A model generated the notes under the pieces. That model worked only from the letters and a program-made list of their open reading frames with translations. It had not been told where the DNA came from and ran no database searches. This document shows, one piece after another, positions 48,117 through 57,350 of a stretch of DNA of 64,000 bases. Position 1 is the stretch's first letter; each line of letters begins with the position of its first letter. The stretch spans positions 41,799-105,798 of the forward strand of contig JADLHW010000011.1 in the NCBI GenBank assembly GCA_020848615.1. Direction: 5' to 3'. The DNA comes from Thermoleophilia bacterium. Its GTDB lineage: Bacteria; Actinomycetota; Thermoleophilia; Miltoncostaeales; Miltoncostaeaceae. A program made the translations under genes and the position numbers.

Positions 48117-48440
48117 TCAGTCGCTGAGGCCGAGCTGGCGCTCCAGCTGGGCCTTCGGCATCGCGCCGACGGCCTGCCGCACCACCTGCCCGTGCTCGAA
48201 CAGGGCCAGGAACGGGATGCCCTGCACCCCGTACCTCGCGGCCAGCGCGCCGTGCTGGTCCACGTCGAGCTTGCCCACCACCAGTGAGTCCGAGCGCTCC
48301 TTGGCGATCTGCTCCACCACCGGGGCGATCATGCGGCACGGGCCGCACCACTCCGCCCAGAAGTCGATGAGCACCGGCTTCTCGTTCTCCAGCACCACCG
48401 CCTGGAAGTTGTCGGCGGTGATCTCCATGACGTCGGCCAT
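48117..48440 (-). CDS. trxA: Thioredoxin
   Basis: VLIDFWAEWCGPCRMIAPVVEQIA; QGIPFLALFEHG. Confidence 0.97.
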   Translation of the reverse strand: MADVMEITADNFQAVVLENEKPVLIDFWAEWCGPCRMIAPVVEQIAKERSDSLVVGKLDVDQHGALAARYGVQGIPFLALFEHGQVVRQAVGAMPKAQLERQLGLSD

Positions 48441-48483
48441 CGGGGGCGTCCTTTCGTGTGTGCGTGAAGGGTGAGGGGTTCCG

Positions 48484-49443
48484 TCAGGCGCCGGCGGTCT
48501 CGGCGGCCTCGGCGGGCCGGGCGTTCTCCTGCGCCTCGAGCCAGCGCTCGGCGTCGATGGCGGCCTCGCAGCCGCTGCCCGCGGCGGTGATCGCCTGCTT
48601 GTAGACGGTGTCCTGCACGTCGCCGCAGGCGAACACGCCCTCGACGCTGGTGCGGGTGCCGTCGGTGACGATGTAGCCGGCCTCGTCGAGGGCGAGCTGC
48701 CCGGCGAACAGGCCGGTGTTGGGGGTGTGGCCGATCGCGACGAACATGGCGGACGCGGGGATGATCTCGTGCTCGCCGGTGACGGTGTCGCGCACCTTCA
48801 CGCCCTCCACCGCGACGTCGCCCACGACCTCCTCGACCACCGCGTTCCAGCGCACGGCGATCTTGGGGTGCTCCAGCACGCGCTGCACCATGATCTGCGA
48901 GGCGCGGAAGCTGTCGCGGCGGTGCACGACCGTGACCTTGGACGCCATGCGGGCGAGGACCAGGGCCTCCTCCATGGCGGAGTCGCCGCCGCCCACCACG
49001 ACCATCTCCTTCTCGCGGAAGAAGAAGCCGTCACAGGTGGCGCAGGAGGACACCCCGTAGCCGCGCAGGCGGGTCTCGCTCTCGATGCCCAGCCACTTCG
49101 CGGTGGCGCCGGTGCTGATGATCACCGCGTCCGCGCGGTGCTCGCCGTCGTCGGTCCACACGCCGAAGGGCCGCGAGGAGAGATCCACGCGGGTCACGTC
49201 GACGGTCCTCAGGTCGGCCCCGAAGCGCTCGGCCTGGTCCCGGAACATCTGCATGAGCTCGGGACCCTGCACGCCCTGCGGGAAGCCCGGGTAGTTCTCG
49301 ACGTCGGTCGTGGTCATGAGCTGCCCGCCCGCCGCGTATCCCTCGATGGCGAGGGGCGCGAGGCTGGCGCGCGCCGTGTAGATCGCCGCGGTGAGACCCG
49401 CGGGACCCCCGCCGATGATGATGACGTCGTGATGCTCGGGCAC
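48484..49443 (-). CDS. trxB: Thioredoxin-disulfide reductase
   Basis: DVIIIGGGPAGLTAAIYTARA; SSCATCDGFFFREK (CxxC); GGGDSAMEEAL; GTG start 49443 preceded by GGAGG (an upstream ATG exists at 49467). Confidence 0.96.
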   Translation of the reverse strand: MPEHHDVIIIGGGPAGLTAAIYTARASLAPLAIEGYAAGGQLMTTTDVENYPGFPQGVQGPELMQMFRDQAERFGADLRTVDVTRVDLSSRPFGVWTDDGEHRADAVIISTGATAKWLGIESETRLRGYGVSSCATCDGFFFREKEMVVVGGGDSAMEEALVLARMASKVTVVHRRDSFRASQIMVQRVLEHPKIAVRWNAVVEEVVGDVAVEGVKVRDTVTGEHEIIPASAMFVAIGHTPNTGLFAGQLALDEAGYIVTDGTRTSVEGVFACGDVQDTVYKQAITAAGSGCEAAIDAERWLEAQENARPAEAAETAGA

Positions 49444-49465
49444 GGATCCTCCGCCAGTCGCTGAC

Positions 49466-49481
49466 ATACCCCGAGGGGTAT
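49466..49481. promoter_or_regulatory. Candidate CsoR/CstR-type operator
   Basis: Perfect 7-bp arms: ATACCCC-GA-GGGGTAT, in the trxB / DUF2892 divergent intergenic region. Confidence 0.75.
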
Positions 49482-49646
49482 CCTACCACCGGTGTCCCGG
49501 ACGGTCGAATCACGCTCCGCATGACGACCGGCCCCGCGGTTCGGGGACGTTCCCACCGTCCCCCGCGGCGTCCCTCGCGCGTCAACCGGGTGTCAACGGC
49601 CCCCGGGCACCGAGCCCCGGGGCACCAGCACACCAGGAGGAGCATC

Positions 49647-49877
49647 ATGCTGCCGGTCAACATGGGCACCGCGGACCGGGCCATCCGGTCGATCATCGTC
49701 GCCCCCGCGCTCATCGTCGTCGCCGCCGCCGTCGGTCCCGTCAGCGCGCTCAGCATCCTGCTGTACGCCCTGGCGGCGATCATGCTCCTCACCAGCGCGG
49801 TCTCGTACTGCCCCCTCTACGCTCCCTTCAGGATGCGCACCACGGCCAAGAACGCCGACACCCCCGCGAGGGCGTGA
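49647..49877 (+). CDS. DUF2892 (YgaP-like) membrane protein
   Basis: MLPVNMGTADRAIRSIIVAPALIVVAAAVGPVSALSILLYALAAIMLLTSAVSYCPLYAPF; CPLY motif. Confidence 0.9.
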   Translation: MLPVNMGTADRAIRSIIVAPALIVVAAAVGPVSALSILLYALAAIMLLTSAVSYCPLYAPFRMRTTAKNADTPARA

Positions 49878-50674
49878 CGACCGGGCCCCACGGGGATGAC
49901 GGGGCCCTGGACGCCGGCGCCTTCGCGGCGCTCGCGCGCGACCGGGGCCCCGCCCTGTTCCGCATCGCGAACGCGGTGGTGCGGAACCGGGCGGACGCCG
50001 AGGACGTGGTGCAGGAGGCCTTCCTGCGCGCCTGGCGCTCCCGCGACCGGTACCGCGGCGAGGGGCCCGCGGGGGCCTGGCTGGGCCGGATCGTCCACAA
50101 CGTGGCCGTGGAGCGCATCCGCGGGAGCCGCGAGGTGCCGGTGGGCGAGATCGACGAACGCTGGGCCGACGACGCCTACACCGTGGAGGCCGAGCGCGTC
50201 GTCGAGCGCGCGGAGACGATCGAGGAGCTCGAGGACGCCCTCATCCACGTGCCCGCCGACCCGCGGGCCGCGCTGCTGCTGCACGACGTGGAGGGGTTGC
50301 CGGTGTCCGAGGTGGCCCGGATACAGGGCGTCACCGAGGATGCCGCGAAGCTGCGCCTGCGGCGCGGCCGGATGGCGCTGGTGAGCGCGCTGGGCCGCGA
50401 GGACGAGGTGCGCCGCGCCACCGACGGGGTTCCGCTGCGCTGCTGGGACGCCCGGCGCTTCGTGAGCGAGTACATCGACGGGGGCCTGTCACACGAGACC
50501 CGCGGCGCGCTGGAGCGGCACCTCGCCGGGTGCCCCACGTGCCCGCCGCTCTACGCGTCGCTGGTGGGGGTGACGGCCGCCCTCGGGAAGCTGCGCGACA
50601 GCGACCGGGTCGTCCCCGCCGGGCTGGCCGCGCGCCTGGCCGCCGTGACCCGCGGGCGAGGTCCCGGCACGTGA
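49874..50674 (+). CDS. ECF sigma-70 factor with C-terminal anti-sigma-like zinc finger
   Basis: NAVVRNRADAEDVVQEAFLRAWRSRDRYRG (sigma2); LLLHDVEGLPVSEVARIQGVTEDAAKLRLRRGR (sigma4); CWDARRFVSEYIDGGLSHETRGALERHLAGCPTC (HxxxCxxC). Confidence 0.92.
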   Translation: MTTGPHGDDGALDAGAFAALARDRGPALFRIANAVVRNRADAEDVVQEAFLRAWRSRDRYRGEGPAGAWLGRIVHNVAVERIRGSREVPVGEIDERWADDAYTVEAERVVERAETIEELEDALIHVPADPRAALLLHDVEGLPVSEVARIQGVTEDAAKLRLRRGRMALVSALGREDEVRRATDGVPLRCWDARRFVSEYIDGGLSHETRGALERHLAGCPTCPPLYASLVGVTAALGKLRDSDRVVPAGLAARLAAVTRGRGPGT

Positions 50675-50901
50675 CTCAAGGCCCGGGGCGCCGGTCCCGA
50701 TCCTTGTAACGACGGCCCGTCCGTCCGGGCAGCTCCCCGGCGAATCTGGTTGCATGCCGCGCCGAAACCTGGCCATACGGGCAGTTCCCCATCAACTTCC
50801 GGCGTTCGTATGGTGCGTTCTTGCAGGATTCGGCGACGGTGGTGGAGAGGACCCCCCCGGACTCCGGCCATCGATCCCCCGCTGCTTTGGAGGAAATCCT
50901 C

Positions 50902-52422
50902 GTGCTTGACACCAGCTCCGCACGGATGCCTGGTGGACGTGAACCGGCCGCGCCCACGGCGTGGACCCGGTTCGGAGAGCTGACCACCCCCGAACTCCGC
51001 TCCCACGCGCAGGCCCGCCGGGTCACCGCGCTGTGGCTGCTGCTCGCCGATCTGCTCGTGGTGCTCATGGCCACCGTGGTCGTGGACGCCGTGTGCGGCT
51101 GGGCCGGCCTCACGCTGGCCGCCCGGTGGGAGACCGCGATGGTCGTCGCCCTGGCGATCCCGCCGGTCTTCGCGACCCTGGGGCTGTACCGCTCGTCCCA
51201 CTTCACCCTCTCCCCGCTCGACGAGGTCCGCACCGTCGGCACCGGCGTGCTGCTGGTCGCCGTCCTCGCCCTCTCGCTCGGCGTGTTCGTCGCCGACGAC
51301 TACGCGACCCGCGACGACGCCCGCGCCCTGCTGCTGTGGGTGCCGCTGGCCATCCTGGGCGCGCTCACCGTGCGCGCCGGCGCGCGGCGCCTCGCGCCGC
51401 TCGCGATGCCCGACCGGGTGCTCATCGTCGGCGCCGGCGAGATCGGCCAGCGGATGGCCGAGAAGGTCAACGCCGCCGCCGGCCAGGTGCGCGTGGTGGG
51501 CTTCGTCGACGACGAGCCCCTCCCGCTGTCCGACGACCTGTCGCACCTCGCCGTGTACCCCAAGACCATCCGGGACGACGGCATGGAGCGCCTGGGCCTG
51601 GTGGACGCCATCGTGGAGTCCGGGGCGACCCGGCTGGTGCTGGCGTTCTCCCGCCGGTCCGACGAGGACGTCCTGGAGTACATCCGGGACGCCGGCGGCG
51701 TGCCGATCCCCATCTCGATCGTCCCGCGGTACTTCGAGATCACCCCGCCGCACGCGACGGTGTCGGAGCTGCAGGGCTTCCCGCTCATCACGCTCACCAG
51801 CGCGCGCCTGTCCATCGGCGCCCGCCTGGCCAAGCGCGCCATGGACGTCGCCCTCGCGGGCGGCGGGCTGCTCCTGCTCGCGCCCGTGCTGGCGGCGATC
51901 GCCCTCGCGGTGAAGCTCGACTCGCGCGGTCCGGTGTTCTTCCGGCAGGAGCGGGTGGGCTCGCGGGGCCGGGTGTTCCGCATCTGGAAGTTCCGCACCA
52001 TGAACCCGGACGCCGAGGCCAAGCGGTTCGAGCTCGCCCACCTGAACGACATGGAGGGCGGCGGCCCGCTGTTCAAGATCAAGGACGACCCGCGGGTCAC
52101 CCGCGTGGGCCGCTTCCTGCGCAAGACGAGCCTCGACGAGCTCCCCCAGCTGTTCAACGTGGTGGGCGGCTCGATGAGCCTGGTGGGCCCCCGGCCCTTC
52201 GTCACGCACGAGGCCATCCAGATCGGCGGATGGGGCGCCCGGCGCCTGGACCTGGTGCCCGGCATCACCGGCCTGTGGCAGGTCATGGGCCGCAACGACG
52301 TGCCGTTCGAGGAGATGGTGCGCCTCGACTACATGTACGTCACCAACTGGTCGGTGTGGTGGGACCTGCGGCTCCTGCTGCAGACGATCCCGCGCGTGCT
52401 GACCGGCCGCGGCGCCTCCTAG
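50902..52422 (+). CDS. Exopolysaccharide polyprenyl glycosylphosphotransferase (membrane sugar transferase)
   Basis: GTG start 50902 with GGAGGA; multi-TM N-domain; KRAMDVALAGGGLLLLAPVLAAIALAVKLDSRGPVFFRQERVG...FRTMNPDAE...SLVGPRPFV. Confidence 0.93.
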   Translation: MLDTSSARMPGGREPAAPTAWTRFGELTTPELRSHAQARRVTALWLLLADLLVVLMATVVVDAVCGWAGLTLAARWETAMVVALAIPPVFATLGLYRSSHFTLSPLDEVRTVGTGVLLVAVLALSLGVFVADDYATRDDARALLLWVPLAILGALTVRAGARRLAPLAMPDRVLIVGAGEIGQRMAEKVNAAAGQVRVVGFVDDEPLPLSDDLSHLAVYPKTIRDDGMERLGLVDAIVESGATRLVLAFSRRSDEDVLEYIRDAGGVPIPISIVPRYFEITPPHATVSELQGFPLITLTSARLSIGARLAKRAMDVALAGGGLLLLAPVLAAIALAVKLDSRGPVFFRQERVGSRGRVFRIWKFRTMNPDAEAKRFELAHLNDMEGGGPLFKIKDDPRVTRVGRFLRKTSLDELPQLFNVVGGSMSLVGPRPFVTHEAIQIGGWGARRLDLVPGITGLWQVMGRNDVPFEEMVRLDYMYVTNWSVWWDLRLLLQTIPRVLTGRGAS

Positions 52423-52450
52423 GCACCCGGCGCACCCGAACGGCCGCGGG

Positions 52451-53008
52451 TCAGGACCCCGCGGCGCGCCACACGAGCCGCTGGCCCACGCTCACGGGCC
52501 GGCGGCACGCGGCGTAGTACACGCGGCCCTCCTCGGCCTCGGCGGCGTCCACGATCCGGACGTCGCGGAGCGTGACGACGCCCCATGCGACGAGCACCCC
52601 GGCCACGACCCCCTCGGCCTCGCCGCCGCCGCCCAGGATGCCCACCAGGAACCCCATGAGCGCGGCGGAGGCGACGAACACGCACACGCCCAGCACGGTG
52701 GCCCAGCCGCGCCAGTCACGGGGGCTGGCCTCCAGCCGCCGGGGGGTGCCGGTCTCCCGGACGGCCTCGGGCAGCCGGGCGCTCGGCAGGGCGCCGTTGC
52801 GCATCCAGGACCGCAGGAGGAAGAAGAACAGGATCGCCGTGGGCACCACGGTGACCCCGGCGGTGAGGAGCCAGCCGGGCAGGTCGCCCTCCGGGTCGCC
52901 GGCCTCGAGGCCGGCCCCGGCGGCGAGCAGCAGCACGCCCACCACGATGAGGGTGCGGGCCCACAGCCGGGACAGGCGGGCGTAACCCCACAGGCGTTCG
53001 TTGCTCAC
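52451..53008 (-). CDS. Hypothetical multi-TM membrane protein
   Basis: MSNERLWGYARLSRLWARTLIVVGVLLLAAGAGLEAGDPEGDLPGWLLTAGVTVVPTAILFFFL; 4 TM. Confidence 0.65.
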   Translation of the reverse strand: MSNERLWGYARLSRLWARTLIVVGVLLLAAGAGLEAGDPEGDLPGWLLTAGVTVVPTAILFFFLLRSWMRNGALPSARLPEAVRETGTPRRLEASPRDWRGWATVLGVCVFVASAALMGFLVGILGGGGEAEGVVAGVLVAWGVVTLRDVRIVDAAEAEEGRVYYAACRRPVSVGQRLVWRAAGS

Positions 53009-53067
53009 GGCCGCCGAGCGTACCTCACCCGTGGCGGCGCGGACGGGCCGCGCGTAGCCTGCCCGGC

Positions 53068-54546
53068 GTGACGGTCGCCACCCCCAGCCGCCTGCGGGCG
53101 GCGCGCGCAGCCGTCCGCGCCCGCCGGGGGTACCGGTGGATGGCCCTCGGCGTGGTGGCGATGGGGATGATGCTCTCGGTCGTCAACGTGAGCATCGTCA
53201 ACATCGCGCTGCCCGCGATGGCGGCCGACCTGGGCGTCGACGTGGCGTCGGTGGGGTGGGTGGTCACCGGGTTCCTGGTCACCATGGCGACGCTGCTGCC
53301 CATCGCGGGCCGGGCGGGCGACCTGTGGGGCCGGCGGCGGGTGTTCGCGGCAGGCGTGCTGGTGTGCTCCGCGGCGTCGGTGGGCTGCGCGATGTCGTGG
53401 GACGCGCCGTCCCTGATCGGCTTCCGGGTGCTGCAGGGGGTGGGCGCCTGCGCGATGGCGCCCACGGCCTACAGCTACGCGGCGGAGCTGTTCGCGCCGG
53501 AGGAGCGCGGCGCCGCCCTGGGCGTGCTGGGCGGCATCATGGGGCTCGCGCCGGTCCTGTCGCTGAACCTCGCGGGCGTGCTGGTGAGCACGGCGGGCTG
53601 GCGCAGCGTGTTCTGGTTCACCCCGGTGCTGGGCGTGCTGGTGCTGGCGGGGGCGGCGCTGGTGCTGCAGGAGATGCGCGTCGCCGGCCGCCGGGAGCGC
53701 TTCGACCTGTCCGGCGCCGTGCTCGCCGCCTGTGGCCTGGTGGGCGTGCTGCTCGCCCTCTCCCGGGGCGAGGCGTGGGGCTGGACGTCACCCGCGACGC
53801 TGGGGTTCGCGGTGCTGGGCGTGTCGGGCTGCGCCGGGTTCATCGCCCGGGAGCGGACCGCGGCGGAGCCCATGATCGACCTCGGGCTGTTCCGCCTGCG
53901 CTCGCTGCGGACGGCGAACCTGGCGGCCGGCGCCTCCTCGTCCGCGCTGTTCGGGACCCTCATCCTGCTCCCGTTCTTCCTCGTCGGGGTGCGGGGGTTC
54001 TCGGCCGTGGAGCTCGCCATCGCGATCACCCCGGTCGCCCTGTCGTTCGTGGTGGTGTCGCCGCTCGCCGGACGGGCGATGTCGCACGGCCACGTCCCGT
54101 CGAACGTGCTGGCGTCGGCCGCGCTGCTGCTCGCCGCGTGCGGCACCGTGCTGATGGCCCTCACCGCCGCCAGGGCGAGCTACTGGTGGATCCTCCCCGG
54201 CATGGTCGCGCTCGGCACCGGCCAGGCGGCGGCGACCAGCGCGGTCACCGCCACGGCGATCTCCGAGGTCCCGCGGGAGCGGATCGGGGTGGCCTCCGCC
54301 CTGCCGAACATCTGCCGGTACACCGGTGCCGGCCTGGGCGTCGCCGCCCTGGGCGCCGTGCTGCACGCCGCCCTGCCGGAACGGCTGGAGGGCGTGTCGG
54401 CGGCCGTCGCCCCCGCCGACCGCGGGCTCGTGGCGGACGGGTTCCGCGCGGCGATGATCGTCGCCACGGGCTTCCTGCTGGTCGCCGCCGCCGCGGCGGC
54501 GCGCATGCCGCGCCAGGTGAGCCGCCGCACCGCGGGCACCGCATGA
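53068..54546 (+). CDS. MFS transporter (DHA2/EmrB-like)
   Basis: MLSVVNVSIVNIALPAMAADLGVDVASVGWVVTGFLVTMATLLPIAGRAGDLWGRRRVF; ~14 TM. Confidence 0.93.
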   Translation: MTVATPSRLRAARAAVRARRGYRWMALGVVAMGMMLSVVNVSIVNIALPAMAADLGVDVASVGWVVTGFLVTMATLLPIAGRAGDLWGRRRVFAAGVLVCSAASVGCAMSWDAPSLIGFRVLQGVGACAMAPTAYSYAAELFAPEERGAALGVLGGIMGLAPVLSLNLAGVLVSTAGWRSVFWFTPVLGVLVLAGAALVLQEMRVAGRRERFDLSGAVLAACGLVGVLLALSRGEAWGWTSPATLGFAVLGVSGCAGFIARERTAAEPMIDLGLFRLRSLRTANLAAGASSSALFGTLILLPFFLVGVRGFSAVELAIAITPVALSFVVVSPLAGRAMSHGHVPSNVLASAALLLAACGTVLMALTAARASYWWILPGMVALGTGQAAATSAVTATAISEVPRERIGVASALPNICRYTGAGLGVAALGAVLHAALPERLEGVSAAVAPADRGLVADGFRAAMIVATGFLLVAAAAAARMPRQVSRRTAGTA

Positions 54547-55757
54547 CCCGCGGCTCGTGGACCGCCACGATCGCCCTGCTCATCTTCACGATGGGCACGA
54601 GCATCGTCACCCCCCTGCTCCCGCTCTACCAGCGGGAGTTCCACATGACCGACGTGCAGGTGACGCTGCTGTTCTCCACCTACAGCGGCACCGTCGCCGG
54701 CTCCATGCTCCTGCTGGGCAACGTGAGCGACCGGCACGGCCGCAAGGCGGTGATGATCCCGGCGATGGTGTGCATCAGCCTGGCGTCCCTGGTGCTGGGC
54801 TTCGCGGACTCGGTGCCCCTGCTCTACCTCGGCCGCCTCCTGCAGGGCCTGGCGATCGGGGGATTCCTGGGTGTCGGGTCCGCCCTCATCGTGGACCACG
54901 CGCACATGCACCGGCGGGCGTGGGCGGCGATGGTGGCGGGCCTGGCGTTCCGGCTGGGCTTCGGCCTGGGGCCCGGCCTCGCGGGCGTGGTCGCCGAGCA
55001 CAGCGACGAGCCGATCCACCGCCCGTTCCAGGGCCACCTGCTGCTCATGATCGTCGCCTTCGCGGCGATCCTCGCCACCCCCGAGACGGTGTCCCGCATC
55101 CCGCGCGCCGCCCGGGCCGCCGCGCCGCGGGCGCGCCGCATCCAGGTGGGGGTCCCGGCGGGCCAGTTCCGGGCGTTCGCGCTGTTCCTCGCCCCGGCGG
55201 CGTTCCTGCTGGGGTTCCTGGACGCCACGCTGCTGTCGGTCGTGCCGCTGTACATGGTGCGCGAGCTGGGGGTCACCAACCTGGCGATCGTGGGCCTGGT
55301 GGGGTTCCTGGTGCTGGGCAGCAGCGGCCTCACCCCGCTGCTCGCACGGAACGTGCCCCCGCGCACCGCGGTGCTCATCGGCACCTCGGCCGGCGCGGCG
55401 GCGTCGCTGCTGGTGGTGGCGGCGTCCGGTCTGGACGCGGCGTGGGCCGTGGTGGTGGCCGCGGGGGCCATCGGCCTGCTGAACGGGCTCACCCTGCAGG
55501 GCGGCACCACGATCTGCGGCGTCTCGGTGCCCATCGCCGAGCGCGGCAAGCTCATGTCCGCGCTGTACATGTGCGCGTACTCGGGCACCGTGCCCACCAT
55601 CGGCCTGGGGTACCTGTCGGACGCCATCGGCATCACCCGGGCCCTGGGGGTGTTCACCGCCGGGGCGGTGGCCCTCGCGTTGTTCGTGCGGCTCGTGGGC
55701 GGCCGGGCGTTCCGGGAGGTCGTCCCGTACGCCGAGCCGCGCGTCACGGCCTCGTAG
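54543..55757 (+). CDS. MFS transporter
   Basis: FTMGTSIVTPLLPLYQREFHMTDVQVTLLFSTYSGTVAGSMLLLGNVSDRHGRKAVM; 12 TM. Confidence 0.92.
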   Translation: MTRGSWTATIALLIFTMGTSIVTPLLPLYQREFHMTDVQVTLLFSTYSGTVAGSMLLLGNVSDRHGRKAVMIPAMVCISLASLVLGFADSVPLLYLGRLLQGLAIGGFLGVGSALIVDHAHMHRRAWAAMVAGLAFRLGFGLGPGLAGVVAEHSDEPIHRPFQGHLLLMIVAFAAILATPETVSRIPRAARAAAPRARRIQVGVPAGQFRAFALFLAPAAFLLGFLDATLLSVVPLYMVRELGVTNLAIVGLVGFLVLGSSGLTPLLARNVPPRTAVLIGTSAGAAASLLVVAASGLDAAWAVVVAAGAIGLLNGLTLQGGTTICGVSVPIAERGKLMSALYMCAYSGTVPTIGLGYLSDAIGITRALGVFTAGAVALALFVRLVGGRAFREVVPYAEPRVTAS

Positions 55758-55791
55758 GCGGCGGGCGCCCGCGCGCCGCTAACCTGCGGGC

Positions 55792-56805
55792 ATGGATCGC
55801 GATCGCGTCGGCGCGCTGCTCGCCGAATGGGGTGAGCCCGCCTACCGGCTCACCCAGGGCGTGCAGGCGCAGGGTGCCGGGGCGGATACCTGGGAGCAGG
55901 TGAGCTCCATGGGCAAGGCGCTGCGCGCCCGCCTGTCCGGGCACGAGCCCCTGTGGACGCTGCGGCCCGTGGAGCGCCTGGTCTCCCGGGACGGCACCGT
56001 GAAGTGGCGCCTGGAGCTCGCCGACGGCCGCGAGATCGAGATGGTCCTCATCGCGCACGCCCGGGGGCGGCGCACGCTGTGCGTGTCGAGCCAGGTGGGC
56101 TGCGCGCTCGCCTGCCGGTTCTGCGCGACCGGGAGCATGGGGTTCGGCCGGGATCTGACCACCTGGGAGATCGTCGACCAGGCGCTGCTGGCCCGCCGGG
56201 AGGCGGAGGCCGACGGAGCGCGCCTGTCGAACGTCGTGTTCATGGGCATGGGCGAGCCCATGCAGAACCTCGACGCGGTGCTCGCGGCGTCCGAGGAACT
56301 GCATCGGCCGGCGCCCGGGCTGGGCCTGTCGGCCCGCCAGATCGCCATCTCCACCTCCGGCTGGGTGCCCGGCATTCAGCGCCTGGCGGGGTACCCGCTG
56401 CCGCTGCGGCTCGCGATCTCCCTGCACGCGGCCGACGACGAGACCCGCGGGGCGCTCATGCCCGTCAACGCGCGGTTCCCCATCGCGAACCTCATGGCGG
56501 AGTGCCGCCGCTACTGCGACGCGACGGGCCGCCGGGTGTTCATCGAGTACCTGCTCCTCGACGGCGTGAACGACGACCCGGCGGACGCCCGGCGCCTGGC
56601 GAACCACCTGCGCGACGGGCGGTTCCACGTGAACCTCATCGAGTACAACCCCACCGACGGGGGCTTCCGCAGCAGCCGGCCCGAGCGGCGCGAGCGGTTC
56701 CTCATCGCCCTGGAGCGGGCCGGCATCGAGGCGTCGGTGCGGCGCTCCCGCGGCGCGGACGTGGCGGCGGCGTGCGGCCCGCGGGCCGCACGCGCCACGG
56801 CGTGA
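55792..56805 (+). CDS. rlmN: 23S rRNA (adenine(2503)-C(2))-methyltransferase RlmN-like radical SAM enzyme
   Basis: CVSSQVGCALACRFCATGSMGFGRDLTTWEIVDQ; NVVFMGMGEPMQNLDAV; RLAISLHAADDETRGALMPVN. Confidence 0.95.
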   Translation: MDRDRVGALLAEWGEPAYRLTQGVQAQGAGADTWEQVSSMGKALRARLSGHEPLWTLRPVERLVSRDGTVKWRLELADGREIEMVLIAHARGRRTLCVSSQVGCALACRFCATGSMGFGRDLTTWEIVDQALLARREAEADGARLSNVVFMGMGEPMQNLDAVLAASEELHRPAPGLGLSARQIAISTSGWVPGIQRLAGYPLPLRLAISLHAADDETRGALMPVNARFPIANLMAECRRYCDATGRRVFIEYLLLDGVNDDPADARRLANHLRDGRFHVNLIEYNPTDGGFRSSRPERRERFLIALERAGIEASVRRSRGADVAAACGPRAARATA

Positions 56806-57264
56806 TCAGCCCGGCGAGCAGGCCGCCACGGCGGCCCGCACGGCCCCGGGGTCCGGGATCTCCAGCGGCGGGCCGTGCTGGGTGGCGGCGACCGTGCCGT
56901 CCGGGGCCACGACGATGACGGCCCGGCCCGAGTGGCCGCGCTCCTCGTTGAACACCCCGTAGGCCTTCGCGACCAGGCCGCGCGGCTGGAAGTCGGACAG
57001 GAACGTGATGTCCTGCGTGCCCAGCTGCTCCGCGAACGCCCGCTGCGACGCGCTGTGGTCCACGCTGATCGCCAGGACCCGCGCACCCTCGCCGTACCCT
57101 CCGGGGCCGAGCTGGGCGAACTGGTTCGTGCACACCCCGCTGAAGGCCAGCGGGAAGAACGCGATGACCACGGGGGCCCCGTGGAGCTCCGACAGGGTCA
57201 CCGTCTCGCCCTCGTGCGACGGCAGCGAAAAGTCAGGGGCCTCCTGACCGACCTCGAGCGCCAT
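56806..57264 (-). CDS. Peroxiredoxin (AhpC/TSA family)
   Basis: MALEVGQEAPDFSLPSHEGETVTLSELHGAPVVIAFFPLAFSGVCTNQF. Confidence 0.94.
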   Translation of the reverse strand: MALEVGQEAPDFSLPSHEGETVTLSELHGAPVVIAFFPLAFSGVCTNQFAQLGPGGYGEGARVLAISVDHSASQRAFAEQLGTQDITFLSDFQPRGLVAKAYGVFNEERGHSGRAVIVVAPDGTVAATQHGPPLEIPDPGAVRAAVAACSPG

Positions 57265-57350
57265 CTCGATCCTCTCCTCGATTGGGGGGTCGAGGGTACC
57301 AGCGGGCCCCGGCGGCACCGGGGGCCATCGGTCGCGATAGGTTTCGGCGC

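Noticed and set aside
53068-55757. Tandem MFS transporters as a drug-resistance island
   Set aside because: Two ordinary MFS genes with GTGA/ATGA-type overlap and no regulator or mobile element; nothing unusual.
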